Under the pieces are notes generated by a model. The model was given only the letters and a program-made list of their open reading frames with translations. It made no database searches and was not told the origin of the DNA. A program made the position numbers and the translations under genes. Below, one piece after another: positions 1-11,663 of a stretch of DNA of 64,000 nucleotides. Every line of letters begins with the position of its first letter. The stretch's first letter is position 1. This stretch comes from Ovis canadensis (Eukaryota > Chordata > Mammalia > Artiodactyla > Bovidae), in contig NC_091245.1 of NCBI RefSeq assembly GCF_042477335.2, forward strand, positions 228,345,501 through 228,409,500. Direction: 5' to 3'.

Positions 1-634
1 ACTATGTGATGGTAAGGGGACAGTCCCAATCTAGGAGTAAAGTTTTTGTATTTTTTGTTTTTTTTTTAATCAAAATTTGAGTAGAATAAGAGGCGCTTGG
101 AAGTGTCTTCTTTGAGAATAGTGTTCAGGATAGGCAGGACACAACAACACATTTTTTCAAATGAAATGCACCACCTTCACCTCCACAAGCGGTAAATATG
201 GAAGCAACCAGCTGTTGTGCATACCAAATTGACAGCCTGTGTTGATTTTGACTCAGAATTAGTTCTGCTGTTGGGCAAGGTGGTGAATGCGGGGGAAATG
301 TTTACATGAAGGAGTGGGAGGATTTTCAAGTTGCCAAAGAATGGGTACTATGAGAGATGAAAATCTCGCTTAATATTTATCCTTCATCCACCTATAAGAG
401 AGCATGCATTCACATTTAAAATTATTCAACATATGGTTGGGTTTGCAGTCTATGATAAATTTAGATTTAGGACTTCAAACACGGTTATTACAATGTAAAT
501 CAAAGTTTGGACCAAAGATTACTATGAGCAATTTACCACATATCAACAAGGATAGATCTCTTTTTTTCCTTGAATATTTTAGAAATGGAGTCCTATGGGG
601 TTCTTCATGTGCCAGTACTGACAGCTGTTATTTA
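1..634. other. Single-copy AT-rich sequence
   Basis: No gene or recognisable repeat seen. An open frame of 139 codons begins at 404 and runs through this stretch into the MIR and CA repeat that follow. It has no recognisable domain and ends in a run of His-Thr encoded by the CA microsatellite, so I treat it as chance. Confidence 0.5.
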
Positions 635-635
635 C

Positions 636-786
636 TGACTATTGAGTTTGACAACTCTATGAGATCAGTATTATATTTCATCTTTACAGAGAAGGACACT
701 GAGGCAGAGATCAAAGAAACTGACTATGAGTGTGTTTTGGTGGCAGAGTTGAGACTTAAACTCAGGCAGATTGACTTCAGACTACA
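636..786 (+). mobile_element. MIR SINE fragment
   Basis: The stretch around 683-780 follows the MIR core and 3' pattern: an acagagaaggacactgaggc-like block, then the region corresponding to a tested-organ style core, and a degenerate 'gatt..aactcaggcag' block. MIRs are ancient tRNA-derived SINEs shared by mammals. The copy is strongly diverged, so the limits are approximate. Confidence 0.6.
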
Positions 787-812
787 CTCACACACACACA
801 CACAAACACACA
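786..812 (+). repeat. (CA)n microsatellite, interrupted
   Basis: Short CA run with one AA interruption directly after the MIR fragment. Confidence 0.85.
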
Positions 813-1615
813 GCCCCTTTTAATAAGGCTTTTGATTTCATTTGACAAGCATTCAGTAAACATGTTTAAGTTGCAGTTAGGGATAAATACTACACAGCTT
901 TCCTTAATACTTAAAGACTTCTCTCAACAACATCAGAACACAACATCAGAAGGTCAATATATCACAATTGTGTCTTACTGTCACAAACTTTGTCATCGGC
1001 CTACTCCCCATCAACTCAGCTCAGCTGTGAGTTCCTATCAGCTGCCATGGACAGAAGCAGATATTTACATTTGTAACATTTGTCTAAGACATGTAAACCC
1101 AGATATTACAGGAATCAAATAATAATATTAAAGAAAATATGTCTTTCTGATATCTAGGCCACATCTCCTACACTTATGATATTCTCATTCATGTTGATTT
1201 AATTCTTCTAAAGACTCATTCAATTTACTGAGCACCATGATGTGGATAAAACTTTTCCAAGAAATAACCTAAGTTTGGGAAGAATCTACAGGGAAGAAAC
1301 TAAGAGTTGTGGAGATTTTGCTCTACTTAAGCATGTTTTATAGTGTAGAGGGGAGCCAGAAGTAGTAGAATTTCCACCAGAATTTCCACCATTAAACATG
1401 AGCTCATAAATTACTCTGTCACAGAGCCAGATTTGAGTCTGCTGGATTGGACACAAAGGACTTGATCACTCACAAAGTAGCATCAGACTTATCAGCATAT
1501 TTCTTCCAGTTCCCTTTGTCCTGAAGTTCATTAGACAACCTGAAGGACTCAGACAGATGTCCATGCAACCAGAGAGTGGCACTGCAGCTAGGGAACTCTG
1601 AGCATCAAAAATCTG
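813..1615. other. Single-copy sequence
   Basis: No gene or assigned repeat. A 12 bp unit (agaatttccacc) is directly repeated around 1368-1392. The 96-codon open frame at 832-1122 has no recognisable protein features. Confidence 0.45.
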
Positions 1616-1617
1616 CC

Positions 1618-2319
1618 ACTTTAAAAGATCTAAAGAGACATTTCTCCAAAGAAGACCTACAGATATCCAAGAGGCACATGAAAAGATGCTCAACATCACT
1701 AATGACCAGAGAAATGCGTATCAAAGAATGCATTTGAAGAAAAGAGAACCCTCCTACACAGCTGGTAGGAATGTAAACCAGTGCAGCCACTGAGGAGATC
1801 AGTATGGAGGCTCTCAAATAAAACAACTAAAAAGAGAGTTGTCATATGATCTAACAATCTCACTCTGGGACATATATCCAGAAAATAATTAATTTGAAAA
1901 GATATATGCACCCCTATCTTCAAAGCAGCACTATTTACAATATACAGGACACAGAAGCAACCTAAATGCCCATTGGTAGATGAATGGATAAAGAAATGGT
2001 ACATAGATACTCTGGAATACTACTCAGTAGTTAAAAAGAAATGAAATAATGTCATTTGCAGCTATGTGGATGCACCAAAAGATTATCATACTAAGTGAAG
2101 TCAGAAGAAGGAAGACAAATGCCATATGATATCACTTTTATGTGGAATCAAAAATATGACATGAATGAATTTATCTACAAAACAGAAACAGACTCTCAGA
2201 CAGAGAACAGACTTCTGGTTATCAAGGGGGATGGGAAGGGTTGACAGTTGAGTTGTGAATTAGAAGATACAAACTATTTTATATATATAATAATATATAT
2301 ATAATTTTATATATAAACT

Positions 2320-2350
<31 letters not shown>

Positions 2351-2438
2351 AGGTTGGATAAATAACAAGGTTCCTCTGTATAGTGTAGGGAACTTTATTC
2401 AATATTCTGTAATAAACATAATGGTAAAAAAAATCTGC
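1618..2438 (+). mobile_element. L1 LINE, ORF2 3' end and 3' UTR (old)
   Basis: Follows the C-terminal L1 ORF2 pattern in the plus direction: aaagagacatttctccaaag (1631-1650), agatgctcaacatcactaat, then the block for 'DEWI' and 'YYSA', then an L1 3' UTR ending near aataaacataatgg. Stops and indels occur throughout. An AT-rich microsatellite at about 2275-2345 sits inside the 3' UTR. It is 5' truncated and non-functional. Confidence 0.85.
2272..2346. repeat. (TA)n / AT-rich simple repeat
   Basis: Alternating TA runs within the L1 3' UTR, likely length-polymorphic. Confidence 0.85.
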
Positions 2439-2704
2439 CAATTTTATAGCAGTTAGTAAACAAGCCTGATCTTTCTCTAGAGAGAGACCAAGTGCTAGGT
2501 AGGACTATGTAATATGTTCCTGTGAGGTAACATATCACTGTGAAAAATTGTCTCCTACAGAAATAATCCAGCTTAGTGGTGAGTGAAAGAACGGTCTGAG
2601 GATTTTGGCATACCTAACAAGACTTGTCGAAGCATGAGAAGCCCAGAACAGACTGCCTTCCAATAATATTCAGGGAGCACCATAAAAGAAAGAGGTTTTG
2701 TGTG

Positions 2705-2967
2705 TGACCCCACTCCAGTACTCTTGCCTGGAAAATCCCAAGGATGGAAGAGCCTGGTAGGCTGCAGTCTATGGGGTCACAAGGAGTTGGACACAACTGA
2801 GCGACTTCACTTTCACTTTTTACTTTCATGCACTGGACAAGGAAATGGCAACCCACTAGCGTTCTTGCCTGGAGAATCCCAGAGACAGGGGAGCCTGGTG
2901 GGCTGCCGTCTATGGGGTCACACAGAGTCGGACACGACTGAAGCAACTTAGCAGCAGCAGCAGCTAG
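2705..2967 (+). mobile_element. Bov-A2 SINE (dimeric Bov-A)
   Basis: Two Bov-A monomers in tandem. The first reads ccactccagtactcttgcct and ends in gagcgacttcactttcac; the second reads tggcaacccactagcg and ends in actgaagcaacttagc followed by a short AGC repeat tail. This SINE family is restricted to ruminants and is mobilised by BovB. It is non-coding; the short open frames on both strands here are SINE shadows. Confidence 0.93.
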
Positions 2968-3054
2968 GTATCTAAAGGATACATGCAAAATTTTAAACAA
3001 CAAAAAACAGACAGGATATGTTAAATATGGGATATTAAACTAAAAACAGACAGG

Positions 3055-3165
3055 CTATATCATCTATACATATGTATGGATGTATAGATGATTCACTTTG
3101 CTGTATAGCAGAAACTATACAACATTGTAAAGTAACTATACTCCAGTAATTAAAAAAAAGAAAAA
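3055..3165 (+). mobile_element. L1 3' end fragment
   Basis: Shows the L1 3' terminus pattern: gattcactttgctgtatagc, 'acaacattgtaaa', 'actatactccagtaat', then an A-rich tail at 3150-3165. Only about 110 bp remain. Confidence 0.7.
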
Positions 3166-3429
3166 CTCAGAAACTTTTAAATAACTTCTTGTGATTTGAA
3201 AATTACCTATTTCTCATAATTTTTTTTTTACTATTTTTTGAAAGCACAAATGGGGGATGCTCTTATTTGACCCTAAATTGGAGCTAATGTAATCCATGCA
3301 AACATCTTCGAAGAAGCCTTATTTCCTGCAGGTCATCTCATGGCAGAGGATATTTTGTATTAGGCCATAGAAGGATAGGTTTAGAAGCTCTGTGGTGGCC
3401 ATTGTGCTCACACGCTAAAAAAGCAGGCT
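3166..3429. other. Single-copy sequence
   Basis: No gene or recognised repeat between the L1 tail and the MIR; contains a T9 tract. Confidence 0.4.
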
Positions 3430-3605
3430 AATGCTTCTTTTATTGCTGGCTCTGCCTACTTCTCCATGACCTGAAGAAAGTCAATTAACTTCTCTATGCC
3501 TGTACAATGAGGATAACACTACTTGGTCACACACCTCTGAATGGTGTTATAAGGAGAAACAAGATAATGCTCCTAATGCATTTGCAGAGAGTTCAAAAGA
3601 AACGC
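3430..3605 (+). mobile_element. MIR SINE
   Basis: Contains the MIR core signature: 'gacctgaagaaagtcaattaacttctctatgcctgt' pattern followed by 'acaatgaggataacactact' and 'aacaagataatgc'. It is diverged and lacks a clear 3' end. Confidence 0.7.
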
Positions 3606-3972
3606 AGAATTAGAGTACAATGCATTCTTAAATTTGAAAAATGTTCTAATCTAAGTTCTTTGATAGGGCTAAGCTAATAGACAAAGGCATTTTTAACACT
3701 TTGCTAAACATAATTTGCTCCTGAACATCTGTCGTAAATGTACTCCCTGAGCAGATGGAGCTTCTCATGCCATATTCAACTTTGCCAAATCAACAATATA
3801 GTACCACTCAGCCCCAGAAGCACACATGATTTGCATTAGTAGATGCAAAAGGGCCTTCTTATCAGCCCCATCAGTGTAGAAGAGAACTAAAAACAAAGCA
3901 ATTGAATCATGATGCTTAAAACCGTTTTAAGTCATTCCACCTCTCTCTATTTTTTTTAAGCGTCATTGAAAT
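3606..3972. other. Single-copy sequence
   Basis: AT-rich; no gene or repeat recognised. Confidence 0.4.
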
Positions 3973-3974
3973 AT

Positions 3975-4199
3975 GCTTCCCAGGTGGCACAAAGTGGTAA
4001 AGAACCCACCTGCCAATGCAGGAGACAAAAGAGAGGCAGGTTCAATCCCTGGGTCAAGAAGATCCCCTGGAGGAGGGAGATTTCTAAGAATACTCCAGTA
4101 TTCTTGCCTGGAGAATCCCATGGACAGTGAAGCTTGGCAGGCTACAGTCCATAGCATCACAGTCGGACATGACTAAAGCGATTGATTCAGCGCACACAT
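3975..4199 (+). mobile_element. Bov-tA SINE
   Basis: tRNA-derived head (gcttcccaggtggcac...) with a degenerate A box and a B box (ggttcaatccc, about 4039), then a Bov-A body (actccagtattcttgcctgg, catggacagtgaagc). The RNA polymerase III boxes are remnants of its tRNA-Glu ancestry; this is not a tRNA gene. The 3' end drifts into cgcacaca near 4195. Confidence 0.92.
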
Positions 4200-4672
4200 A
4201 CAGCAAAGTGATTCAGCTATGCATATATGTAAGGATCTACTATGTACCAGGTATAAGACCACATGCTGTGCTCACATATCAGACAAGAAATGGAAGCCCT
4301 GTTAGCACAAAACCCCTGATTTCTTAGGGCAAGTTAACTCTTAGCAGCCTATGCTTTACTATTTATTCTGCAGTACCCTGGGCACTTGTGTGGAGTCAAA
4401 TCCTCTTCTTGGTAATCCAGAGCCTATTTGGGACCTGATTTAAAAATATGCAATCATGAAATCTCAGAAAACTTTCTTTCCAAGGAAGAAGACTAAACAG
4501 CATAGAGAACAGATACCTGTGAAAAAAAATGTCAAGAGGGTCTCTAGAACAGACCAGATAGACTCTTATGAGAAATGTGTATTCTCTAATGTCCCTGAAC
4601 AAAAGTTTCCATCATTCTTGTGATCTGAGGAAGTGACATAGACCAACAATACTTTAAAAAAAAAAAAAAAAA
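4200..4672. other. Single-copy sequence
   Basis: No gene recognised. Ends in an A19 tract (about 4655-4673). Confidence 0.4.
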
Positions 4673-4674
4673 AC

Positions 4675-4840
4675 ATGGTCCATAGATAGGTATCATCAGT
4701 GTCACCTGTGATTGCATTATCAGAAATACAAATTCTGGAGCTACAGCCCAGACCTACTAAATCAAGGACTATTGGGCCATAGAAATCTGTATGAACAAAT
4801 TCTCAAGGTGACTTCTAACTTTCCCTAAGTTGATAAACCT
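4675..4840. mobile_element. MER5-type hAT-Charlie element (diverged)
   Basis: Pattern fits a MER5A/B-like nonautonomous DNA transposon: 'tggtccatagataggtatcatcagtgtcacctg', 'agaaatacaaattctgg', 'cagacctactaaatcaagg' and 'caaggtgacttctaa'. Short ancient element; family assignment is from memory of the consensus. Confidence 0.6.
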
Positions 4841-5414
4841 TGATCTAAACTATCTTCCTCAATTCCAATCAGGTAACAATTATTATAAACTGTTCATCTG
4901 TCTTTAGCGTAAATTGACATCAATGGAATATGTCATATAAGACAAATACAAATGCAGAATGATGAATGGATTGGATTTCATAATTTACAAGCAGCCTGTT
5001 CCAATTCTATGTCATCAGAAGTTAGCACATAATCTCTTAATACAAAGCACTCAAAATGGGAGATGTAGCAGAATGCATTTTCTTGGATGGTGTCTTAGCT
5101 GTACTTGTATCTACCTGTTCTATTTAGAAAGAGCTAGAGAAATCAAGTTGGATCTCAAGGAGACACCTTAACTAGGTGATTATAATGCTGAACACAGGAA
5201 TCCTGATCTCAGTGTGTTTGCTGTACTTTCTGTCCAACACAGTAGGATGTGATATATTTTTCACTAATATCTTTCCCCTAAGGAAAAGGCATGGGAGGGA
5301 ATAGATGGGGGAAAGGCCTTAAAGCTCATTGCTTTAATTCTTTCTAAAAAAAGAAGATTCTGATTGTTATTGAATCAAAAACTATTGATTTAATATGCAC
5401 ACTACTGATACAGT
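4841..5414. other. Single-copy sequence
   Basis: No gene recognised. A 70-codon open frame (4959-5171) has no domain features. Confidence 0.4.
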
Positions 5415-5632
5415 ATCAGTAGTGAGTGGCTCAGAGCATGGCCTTGAGTTCAGCACTTGAGTTTCAATGTAGTTCTTAGCTGGGCAATTTTGTGCACGTT
5501 ACTTCACTTCTCTAAGCCTCAACTCCCTCATTTGTAGGATGGTGACAATAATAATATTTAACTTACAGAATTGCTATGAAAAATACATTAATATTTGTAA
5601 GAATTTATAACCATGCTTGGCATATGAAAGAA
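5415..5632 (+). mobile_element. MIR SINE
   Basis: 'gtgagtggctcagagcatggc', 'cttgagtt', 'tgtgcacgttacttcacttctctaagcctcaa', 'ggatggtgacaataataat' and 'catgcttggcatatgaaag' follow the MIR consensus closely for an element of this age. Confidence 0.8.
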
Positions 5633-5689
5633 TAATATAAGTATACAAATGAAAATAGTCTGAGTATTTTAGATTATACAATATGCATA

Positions 5690-5785
5690 TATATATACTT
5701 ATAACTGAATCACTTCACTATACATCTGAAACTAACACAACATTGTGAATTAATTATACTTCAGTAAATATGAACACACAAAAGC
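5690..5785 (+). mobile_element. L1 3' end fragment
   Basis: 'taactgaatcacttcactatacatctgaaactaacacaacattg' then 'aattatacttcagtaaa' is the terminal L1 3' UTR pattern. About 95 bp remain. Confidence 0.75.
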
Positions 5786-7074
5786 CTATTTTACTTTACA
5801 CAATGGAAGTTAGTCTGTATCAGTAGTGTGCACACTGAATTTTGTAAATAAAATCATTCCCCTATGACTTCCATTGTGACAACAAAAGAAATATACCCGC
5901 AGAAGAGAAAGTCTTTATAACATCATAAAACCACACAAAAGTATATTACATTACAGAATGGAAATGGAGTCAAGAGGCCAAGTCTATGTGGTAAGCTATG
6001 TAACTCTTGGTAAGACTTAAATTATCTGAGTTTCTATTTTCAATACTAAAGTAAAAGGTGAATGATTCCTGAAATTTTTTATATCCTAATATTTATTTAC
6101 TTGCAAACCTTTTCTCAAAATTATGTATTTTAAAAATAACTCAATAATCACATGTTGGTAATAACAATAAGTCAACTGAACCAGAATCTGCAAAATTCTA
6201 TCCTATAATTTCAGAATACTCTGTAGCTACCATAGATACACTGGAAAAAAAAAATATCTGCCCTTACAGAGGAACGGTCAGTGAACAGCCAGTGTTTTTA
6301 TCTGGTATACTGAAAAAGAAAACAATGTCTCTAAAAAAGCTACCTTAGATGCCTCCCTTTCTCCCTAGAATTTTTTCTTGTGTTTGGAAGTATCATGCAA
6401 ATACCCTATATATTGATGCTGCTACTGCTGCTCTCAGTTCTAATCAATGCATTTACAATAAGGATGCTCTTTCCTTTTAACAAGCTAAAATAACATTATA
6501 GCTGAGTGGAGATTTCCACTCGTGGCAAGGCAAAGCATCCCACAAAGAAGATTAAAGATGTGGGAAACGTACAAATTTTCATCATTAACAACTATTTTAA
6601 GTCACCTATTTTCAGGCAAATGCCAAGTTCTTTGGATGTGCTAGGGAACAAGATGATTTTTTTTTTCTTCAGTAAGCTTTCAGTGATCTGGGCAAACAGA
6701 CAAGTACACTTTAAAAAAAAAAAAAAAAAAAAAGGACCTTGCTGTATGTATCCTCTCTGGGAAGATTTAGGCTAGATAGCAGAGAAGGTAAATTACATGG
6801 GCTCCTGACCACCTGTCTGTAAAGAGCATCACACAACATGAGGTGAGGCCGAGGAATTAGAGGAGGAGGAAGTAAGAGACAATATGGGGTCCAAGCATTA
6901 CAAAGAATTAGAAAGATTTAACCCTTTTGTGAAAGAAAGCCTTTGTCTTATTACTGAAACAAAACACGTTAAAAATCAAGCCGATATGGAGAGAGAAACA
7001 CGGAAACATATACGTTACTACGTGTAAAACGGATTGCCAATGAGAATTTGCTGTATTACTCAGGGAACTCAAAA
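5786..7074. other. Single-copy AT-rich sequence
   Basis: No gene recognised. Holds a T9 tract near 6657 and an A21 tract at about 6713-6733. Short open frames (for example 6506-6775) run through these tracts and are not credible proteins. Confidence 0.45.
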
Positions 7075-7077
7075 CAG

Positions 7078-7246
7078 GGCTCTGTAACAACCTAGAGAGT
7101 GGGATGAGGAGGGAGGTGGAAAGGAGGTTTGAGAGGGAGGAGACATATTTATGTCTATGGCTGACTCATTTTGATGTTTGGCAGAAACCAACACAATATT
7201 GTAAAACAATCATCCTTCACTTAAAAATAAATAAATTTAATTATAC
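7078..7246 (+). mobile_element. L1 3' UTR fragment
   Basis: G-rich block 'gtgggatgaggagggaggtgg' followed by 'ggctgactcattttgatgtttggcagaaaccaacacaatattgtaaa' and an A-rich tail (aaaaataaataaattt). This is the L1 3' terminal pattern. Confidence 0.8.
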
Positions 7247-8527
7247 AAAAAGCTAGTTGAACATCCTCATTTTAGAAATAAGCCCCAGGGAGAGGCCATG
7301 GCTTCTTCATGGCTGCACAAGGAGTTACTAAGAGAACCTGACTCCCATCCCTAGGCATAGGTCACCCCCTCCATATTCTCTCTCTCTCTCTTCTCTTTTT
7401 TTGAAAGCAAGTAGAAGGAAAGAGCATCTAAAAGATAAAAGGACAATCTACATATTTTCATCAATATAAATAAACAACCTATTATTTTATTATTATTTTA
7501 TTTATTATTTTATTATCCTGCATTTCATAATGTATAGAGAAAGGTGAAAAACCTGCTAAATGTATTTGAATTATAATAGACAGGGACACTGCTTTAGGAA
7601 AGAGTGATTTATCATCTATGTCTGAGCCATCAATTACCTGACAAATGCAGCCAAAGCTTTTAGTTGATCAATTAGCCAGTTTATCTACAGGGTAAATTCA
7701 TAGCCTTAAACACTTATTGGCATTTCCAAAAATAAGATAATAGGAAGCTATTTAAAATATAAAAAAACACAGTTGAAGAAATATATAGTATAACAAGGAA
7801 AGTCTGAATTAAAAGCCCAGAACTCATAATTTATTTTGGTGCATTGTTCTTCATAGATGATTCTTGAGTTTGCTTTCTAATTTGTTCATCATGGTGTACA
7901 AAAAATATCTAATATCCAGTTCAGTTTCCAGTACCAATAGTATCATTTTCAAAAATTTCATTTATATACTTAAATCATAAGCACAAATATAAATACCAAT
8001 TCAAAATTATCTATACAAATAGAGCTCAAAGTAATTTAAATTCAATGTTTGTATTATTTTAATTACATTTATATATGGCCATAAGGCAGTTCTATTTGCA
8101 ATTTTTTAGTAAATGTTCTTTGAACTGACTTGAGTAATGTTATCTACTGAGAAACTCGACTGAGGTTTTTCATGTTGATCCATGCTTAATTCATCAATAT
8201 AACATATGCCTGTGGGAAACAGTAAACACATCACTAGACAATTGATGTCAATTCTGTGTTAAGTAGAAACAGACTGACCAAAAGAAAATCTCTCTGGAAA
8301 AGAAGCAACGTTTGTATGTGATGTGTTATAACTGGTGAATTATATATGAAGCTGGAATCTATGAACTGAGTAAGTTTAAAAGAATCTGTTATTCTGTTAC
8401 AAATATTTTCTAATTTTCCTTGTTAAGACTTCTTAGATACACCCATCATATAAATACAAGTGGGCATTTAATTTGCAAATTTATGGAGATTTTAAAGAAT
8501 CTTTGATATTAAATTTTCATATAAATG
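7247..8527. other. Single-copy AT-rich sequence
   Basis: No gene or assignable repeat apart from the TTAT low-complexity stretch at 7480-7516. Confidence 0.45.
7480..7516. repeat. (TTAT)n low-complexity repeat
   Basis: Imperfect attatttta units. Confidence 0.8.
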
Positions 8528-8936
8528 CTCTCAACCTAACTGACTCCTTTAGCATGTTTTCCAACCAGACTGCACTGAAAACATACTAAGTCATCAGTTT
8601 AAAAAATTCTGTTAAAGGCTGTTTGACGGGTGGCACCAGTAATTATCTGATTGGTTTCTTTCTTTGTGATGTTTTCTCCTTTGATTTCCAATATTTGAGG
8701 GTTTTACTAGTCATCGATCATTATTTACTCTCAAGGGGGACATGACTTAAGTTTGCCATCATAACCTGCGGAGTTCTCCTGGGTTGCCTGAACATGAGTG
8801 TGCAAATTACTGTTGCAGTGGCAGTGTCTATAAAGCTTCTATACCTTTGTTTTCTTGTTTGTGTCTAGTGCCTGCAATGTGCTAGGTGCCAGGCAGGTAA
8901 AAACAAGAAACATAAGTTTGTGCCGGCTCACTTTAC
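8528..8936 (+). repeat. Left arm of a ~400 bp inverted repeat
   Basis: Nearly the whole arm reappears as reverse complement at 11,664-12,070. Examples: gcagtggcagtgtctataaa here against ctttatagatgttgccactg there; ttgatttccaatatttgagg against cctcaaatattggaaatcaa; atgtgctaggtgccaggc against gcctggcacctagcacat. Identity by eye is about 85-90% with a few small indels. Homology stops abruptly at both ends. I do not recognise the sequence as a known family. Confidence 0.9.
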
Positions 8937-9326
8937 AATTCTCTGTTACCTGTATCAGACTGTGAATGCTTTCCGAACCTAAACTTATAAATATGTTTAT
9001 TCACTCTTACCAAAGAGTTATTTTTCTCTTGATTCTCTGGAGCAACTTGGAAGCTTCTAATAATGGGTAACCTTTGATCAGTGTTATTCACTTAGCTTAA
9101 CTAAAAGGAAACAAAGAATCTACAATGTGACTCATTTGGTGCGTGGCAATAAACCACATGATATGGGAGACTTTTTGTAGTCTAATGGCATAAAAGACCA
9201 CAAAACAACCACTGTTTCTGGAGATAATCAAATATTTTATATAACCAAAAAGTTTATTGTTTTAGTTACCTTTTCATAAACTCTAACATGGATGCACAAA
9301 TATTCTTCTTTCTCAGCTTTCTTACA
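8937..9326. other. Single-copy spacer inside the inverted repeat
   Basis: No gene recognised. Together with the SINE and BovB that follow it makes up the ~2.7 kb between the arms. Confidence 0.4.
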
Positions 9327-9545
9327 GGCTTCCCAGGCAGTGCTAGTGGTAAAGAAACCTGCCTGCCAATGCAGGAGACATGAGATACAGGTTCAATCCC
9401 TGGGTCAGGAAGATCCCTTGGAGAAGGGCATGGCAACCCACTCCAGTATTCATTCCTGGAGAATCCCATGGACAAACGAGCCTGGAAGGGTACTGTCCAT
9501 AGAATCACAAAGAGTTGGATGTGACTGAAGCAACTTAGTGTGTAC
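9327..9545 (+). mobile_element. Bov-tA SINE
   Basis: Head 'ggcttcccaggcagtgctag', B box ggttcaatccc, body 'ggcaacccactccagtattc'. The tail motif gaagcaactta is repeated about 29 bp downstream (around 9527 and 9556), a small duplication at the 3' end. Confidence 0.92.
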
Positions 9546-9654
9546 ATACAGCAATTGAAGCAACTTAGCATGAACACATGTTCCTAAGACAATGATGACA
9601 GATAAAATATTAATTCAAGAATGTCATAAAAGAGTACTGACCAAATCCTGATGT

Positions 9655-11656
9655 AAAGTGGAAGTGAGAAATAGATTCAAGGGATTAGAACTGATAGAGT
9701 GCCTGAAGAACTATGGACAGAGGTTGGTCATCACAGAAGGTGATGATCAAAACCATCCCCAAGCAAAAGAAGTGCAAAAAAGCAAAATGGTTGTCTGAAG
9801 AGGCCTTACAAATAGCTGAGAAATGAAGAGAAGCAAAAGGCAAAGGAGAAAAGAAAAGATATATCCATCTGAATGCAGAGTTCCAAAGAATAGCAAGGAG
9901 AGATAAGAAAGCCTTCCTCAGTGATCAGTGCAAAGAAATAGAGGAAAGCAATAGAATGGGAAAAACTAGAGATTTCTTCAAGAAAATTAGAGATACCAAG
10001 GGAACACTTCATGGAAAGATGGGCACAATAAAGGACAGAAATGGTATGAACCTAACAGAAGCAGAAGGTTTTAAAAAGAGGAAGAATACACAGAAGAACT
10101 CTACAAAAAGAGCTTAATGACCCAGATATCATGATGATGTGATCACTCACCTACAGCCAGATATCCTGAGTGCAAAGTCAAGTGGGCCTTAGGAACCATC
10201 ACTACGAACTAAGCTAGTGCAGGTGATGGAATTCCAGTTGAGCTATTTCAAATCCTAAAAGATGATGCTGTGAAAGTGCTGCACTCAATATACCAGCAAC
10301 TTTGGAAAACTCAGCAGTGGCCACAGGACTGGAAAAGGTCAGTTTCACTCCAATCCCAAAGAAAGGCAATGCCAAAGAATGTTCAAACTACTGTACAATT
10401 TCACTCATCTCACACACTGGCTACATAATGTTCAAAATTCTCCAAGTGAGGCTTCAACAGTACATGAACCATGAACTTCCAGATGTTCAAGCCGGATTTA
10501 GATAAGGCAGAGGAACCAGAGATCAAATTGCCAATATCCAATGGATCATAAAAAAAGCAAGAAAATTCCAGAAAAACATCTCCCTTATTGACTATTCTAA
10601 GCCTTTGACGGTGTGGATCAAAACAAACTGGAAAATTCTTCAAGAGATGGGAATACCAGACCACCTTATTTGCCTCCAGAGAAACTTGTAGGCACATCAA
10701 GAAGCAACAGTTAAAACTAGACATAGAACAACAGACTGGTTCCATATTGGGAAAGGAGTACATCAAGGCTATATGTTGTCACCCTGTTTGCTTATCTTGT
10801 ATGCATTGTACATCAGGTGAAATGCCGGGCTGGATGAAGTGCAAGCTGGAATCAAGTTTGCCTGGAGAAATATCAATAACGTCAGATATGCACATGACAC
10901 CACTCTTATGGCTGAAAGTGAAGAGAAACTATGGAGCCTCTTGATGAATATGGAAGAGGAGAGTGAAAAATCTTGCTTAAAACTCAGCATTTGAAAAATA
11001 AGATCATGGCATTTGGTCCCATCACTTCATGGCAAATTGATGGGGAAACAATGGAAACAGTGACAGACATTATTTTCTTGGACTCCAAAATCACTGCAGA
11101 TGGTGACTGTAACCATGAAATTAAAAGACGCTTGCTCCTTGGAAGAAAAGCTATGACCAACCTAGACAGTGTATTAAAAATACAGTGCATTAAAAATAAA
11201 AAGTATTTTGCCAACAAATGACCACATAGTCAAAGCTATGGTTTTTCCAGTAGTTGTGTATGGATGCGAGAGTTGGACTGTAAGGAAGGCTGAGTATAGA
11301 AAGATTGATGCTTTTGAACTGTGGGGTTGGTGAAGATTCTTGAGAGTCTCTTGGACTGCGAGGAGATGAAACCAGTTTATCCTAAGGGAAATGAATCCTA
11401 AATATTCTTTGGAAGGACTGATGCTGAAGTTGCAATACTTTGGCCACCTGATGTGAACAGCTGACTCATTAGAAAAGAGCCTGATGCTGGGAATGACTGA
11501 AGGCAGCAGAAGGGGACAACAGATGAGATGGTTGGCTGGCATTACTGACTCAATGGACATGAGTTTGAGGAAACTCTGGGAGATGGTTAAGGACAGGGAA
11601 GCTTGGCTTGCTGCAGTCCATGGGGTCGCAAGTAGTCAGATATGAGTGAGTGAAAA
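9655..11656 (+). mobile_element. BovB LINE, 5'-truncated, ~2 kb
   Basis: Runs from the linker after the endonuclease domain through the reverse transcriptase (RT) region to the 3' end. Recognisable blocks: 'agcaaggagagataagaaag' (9892), 'gccacaggactggaaaagg' (10320), 'aactagacatagaacaacag', 'gttggactgtaaggaagg' (11272) and the 3' end 'tgctgcagtccatggggtcg'. Many frameshifts and stops: for example the fragments at 10302-10505 and 10973-11221 lie in different frames. No clear target-site duplication. Its 3' end abuts the right arm of the inverted repeat. Confidence 0.93.
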
Positions 11657-11663
11657 AACCACA

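Noticed and set aside
404..1122. Two adjacent open frames (139 and 96 codons)
   Set aside because: They cross a MIR fragment and a CA microsatellite, show no domain or composition of a protein, and no splice or promoter context.
2952..2967. AGC repeats as a CRISPR or triplet-expansion locus
   Set aside because: Short AGC runs are the normal 3' tail of Bov-A2 and recur at 14,890, 36,221, 49,367, 54,843 and 55,205.
3975..4199. Possible tRNA gene from A- and B-box-like sequences
   Set aside because: The boxes belong to the tRNA-derived head of Bov-tA SINEs; no cloverleaf can be drawn and the Bov-A body follows directly.
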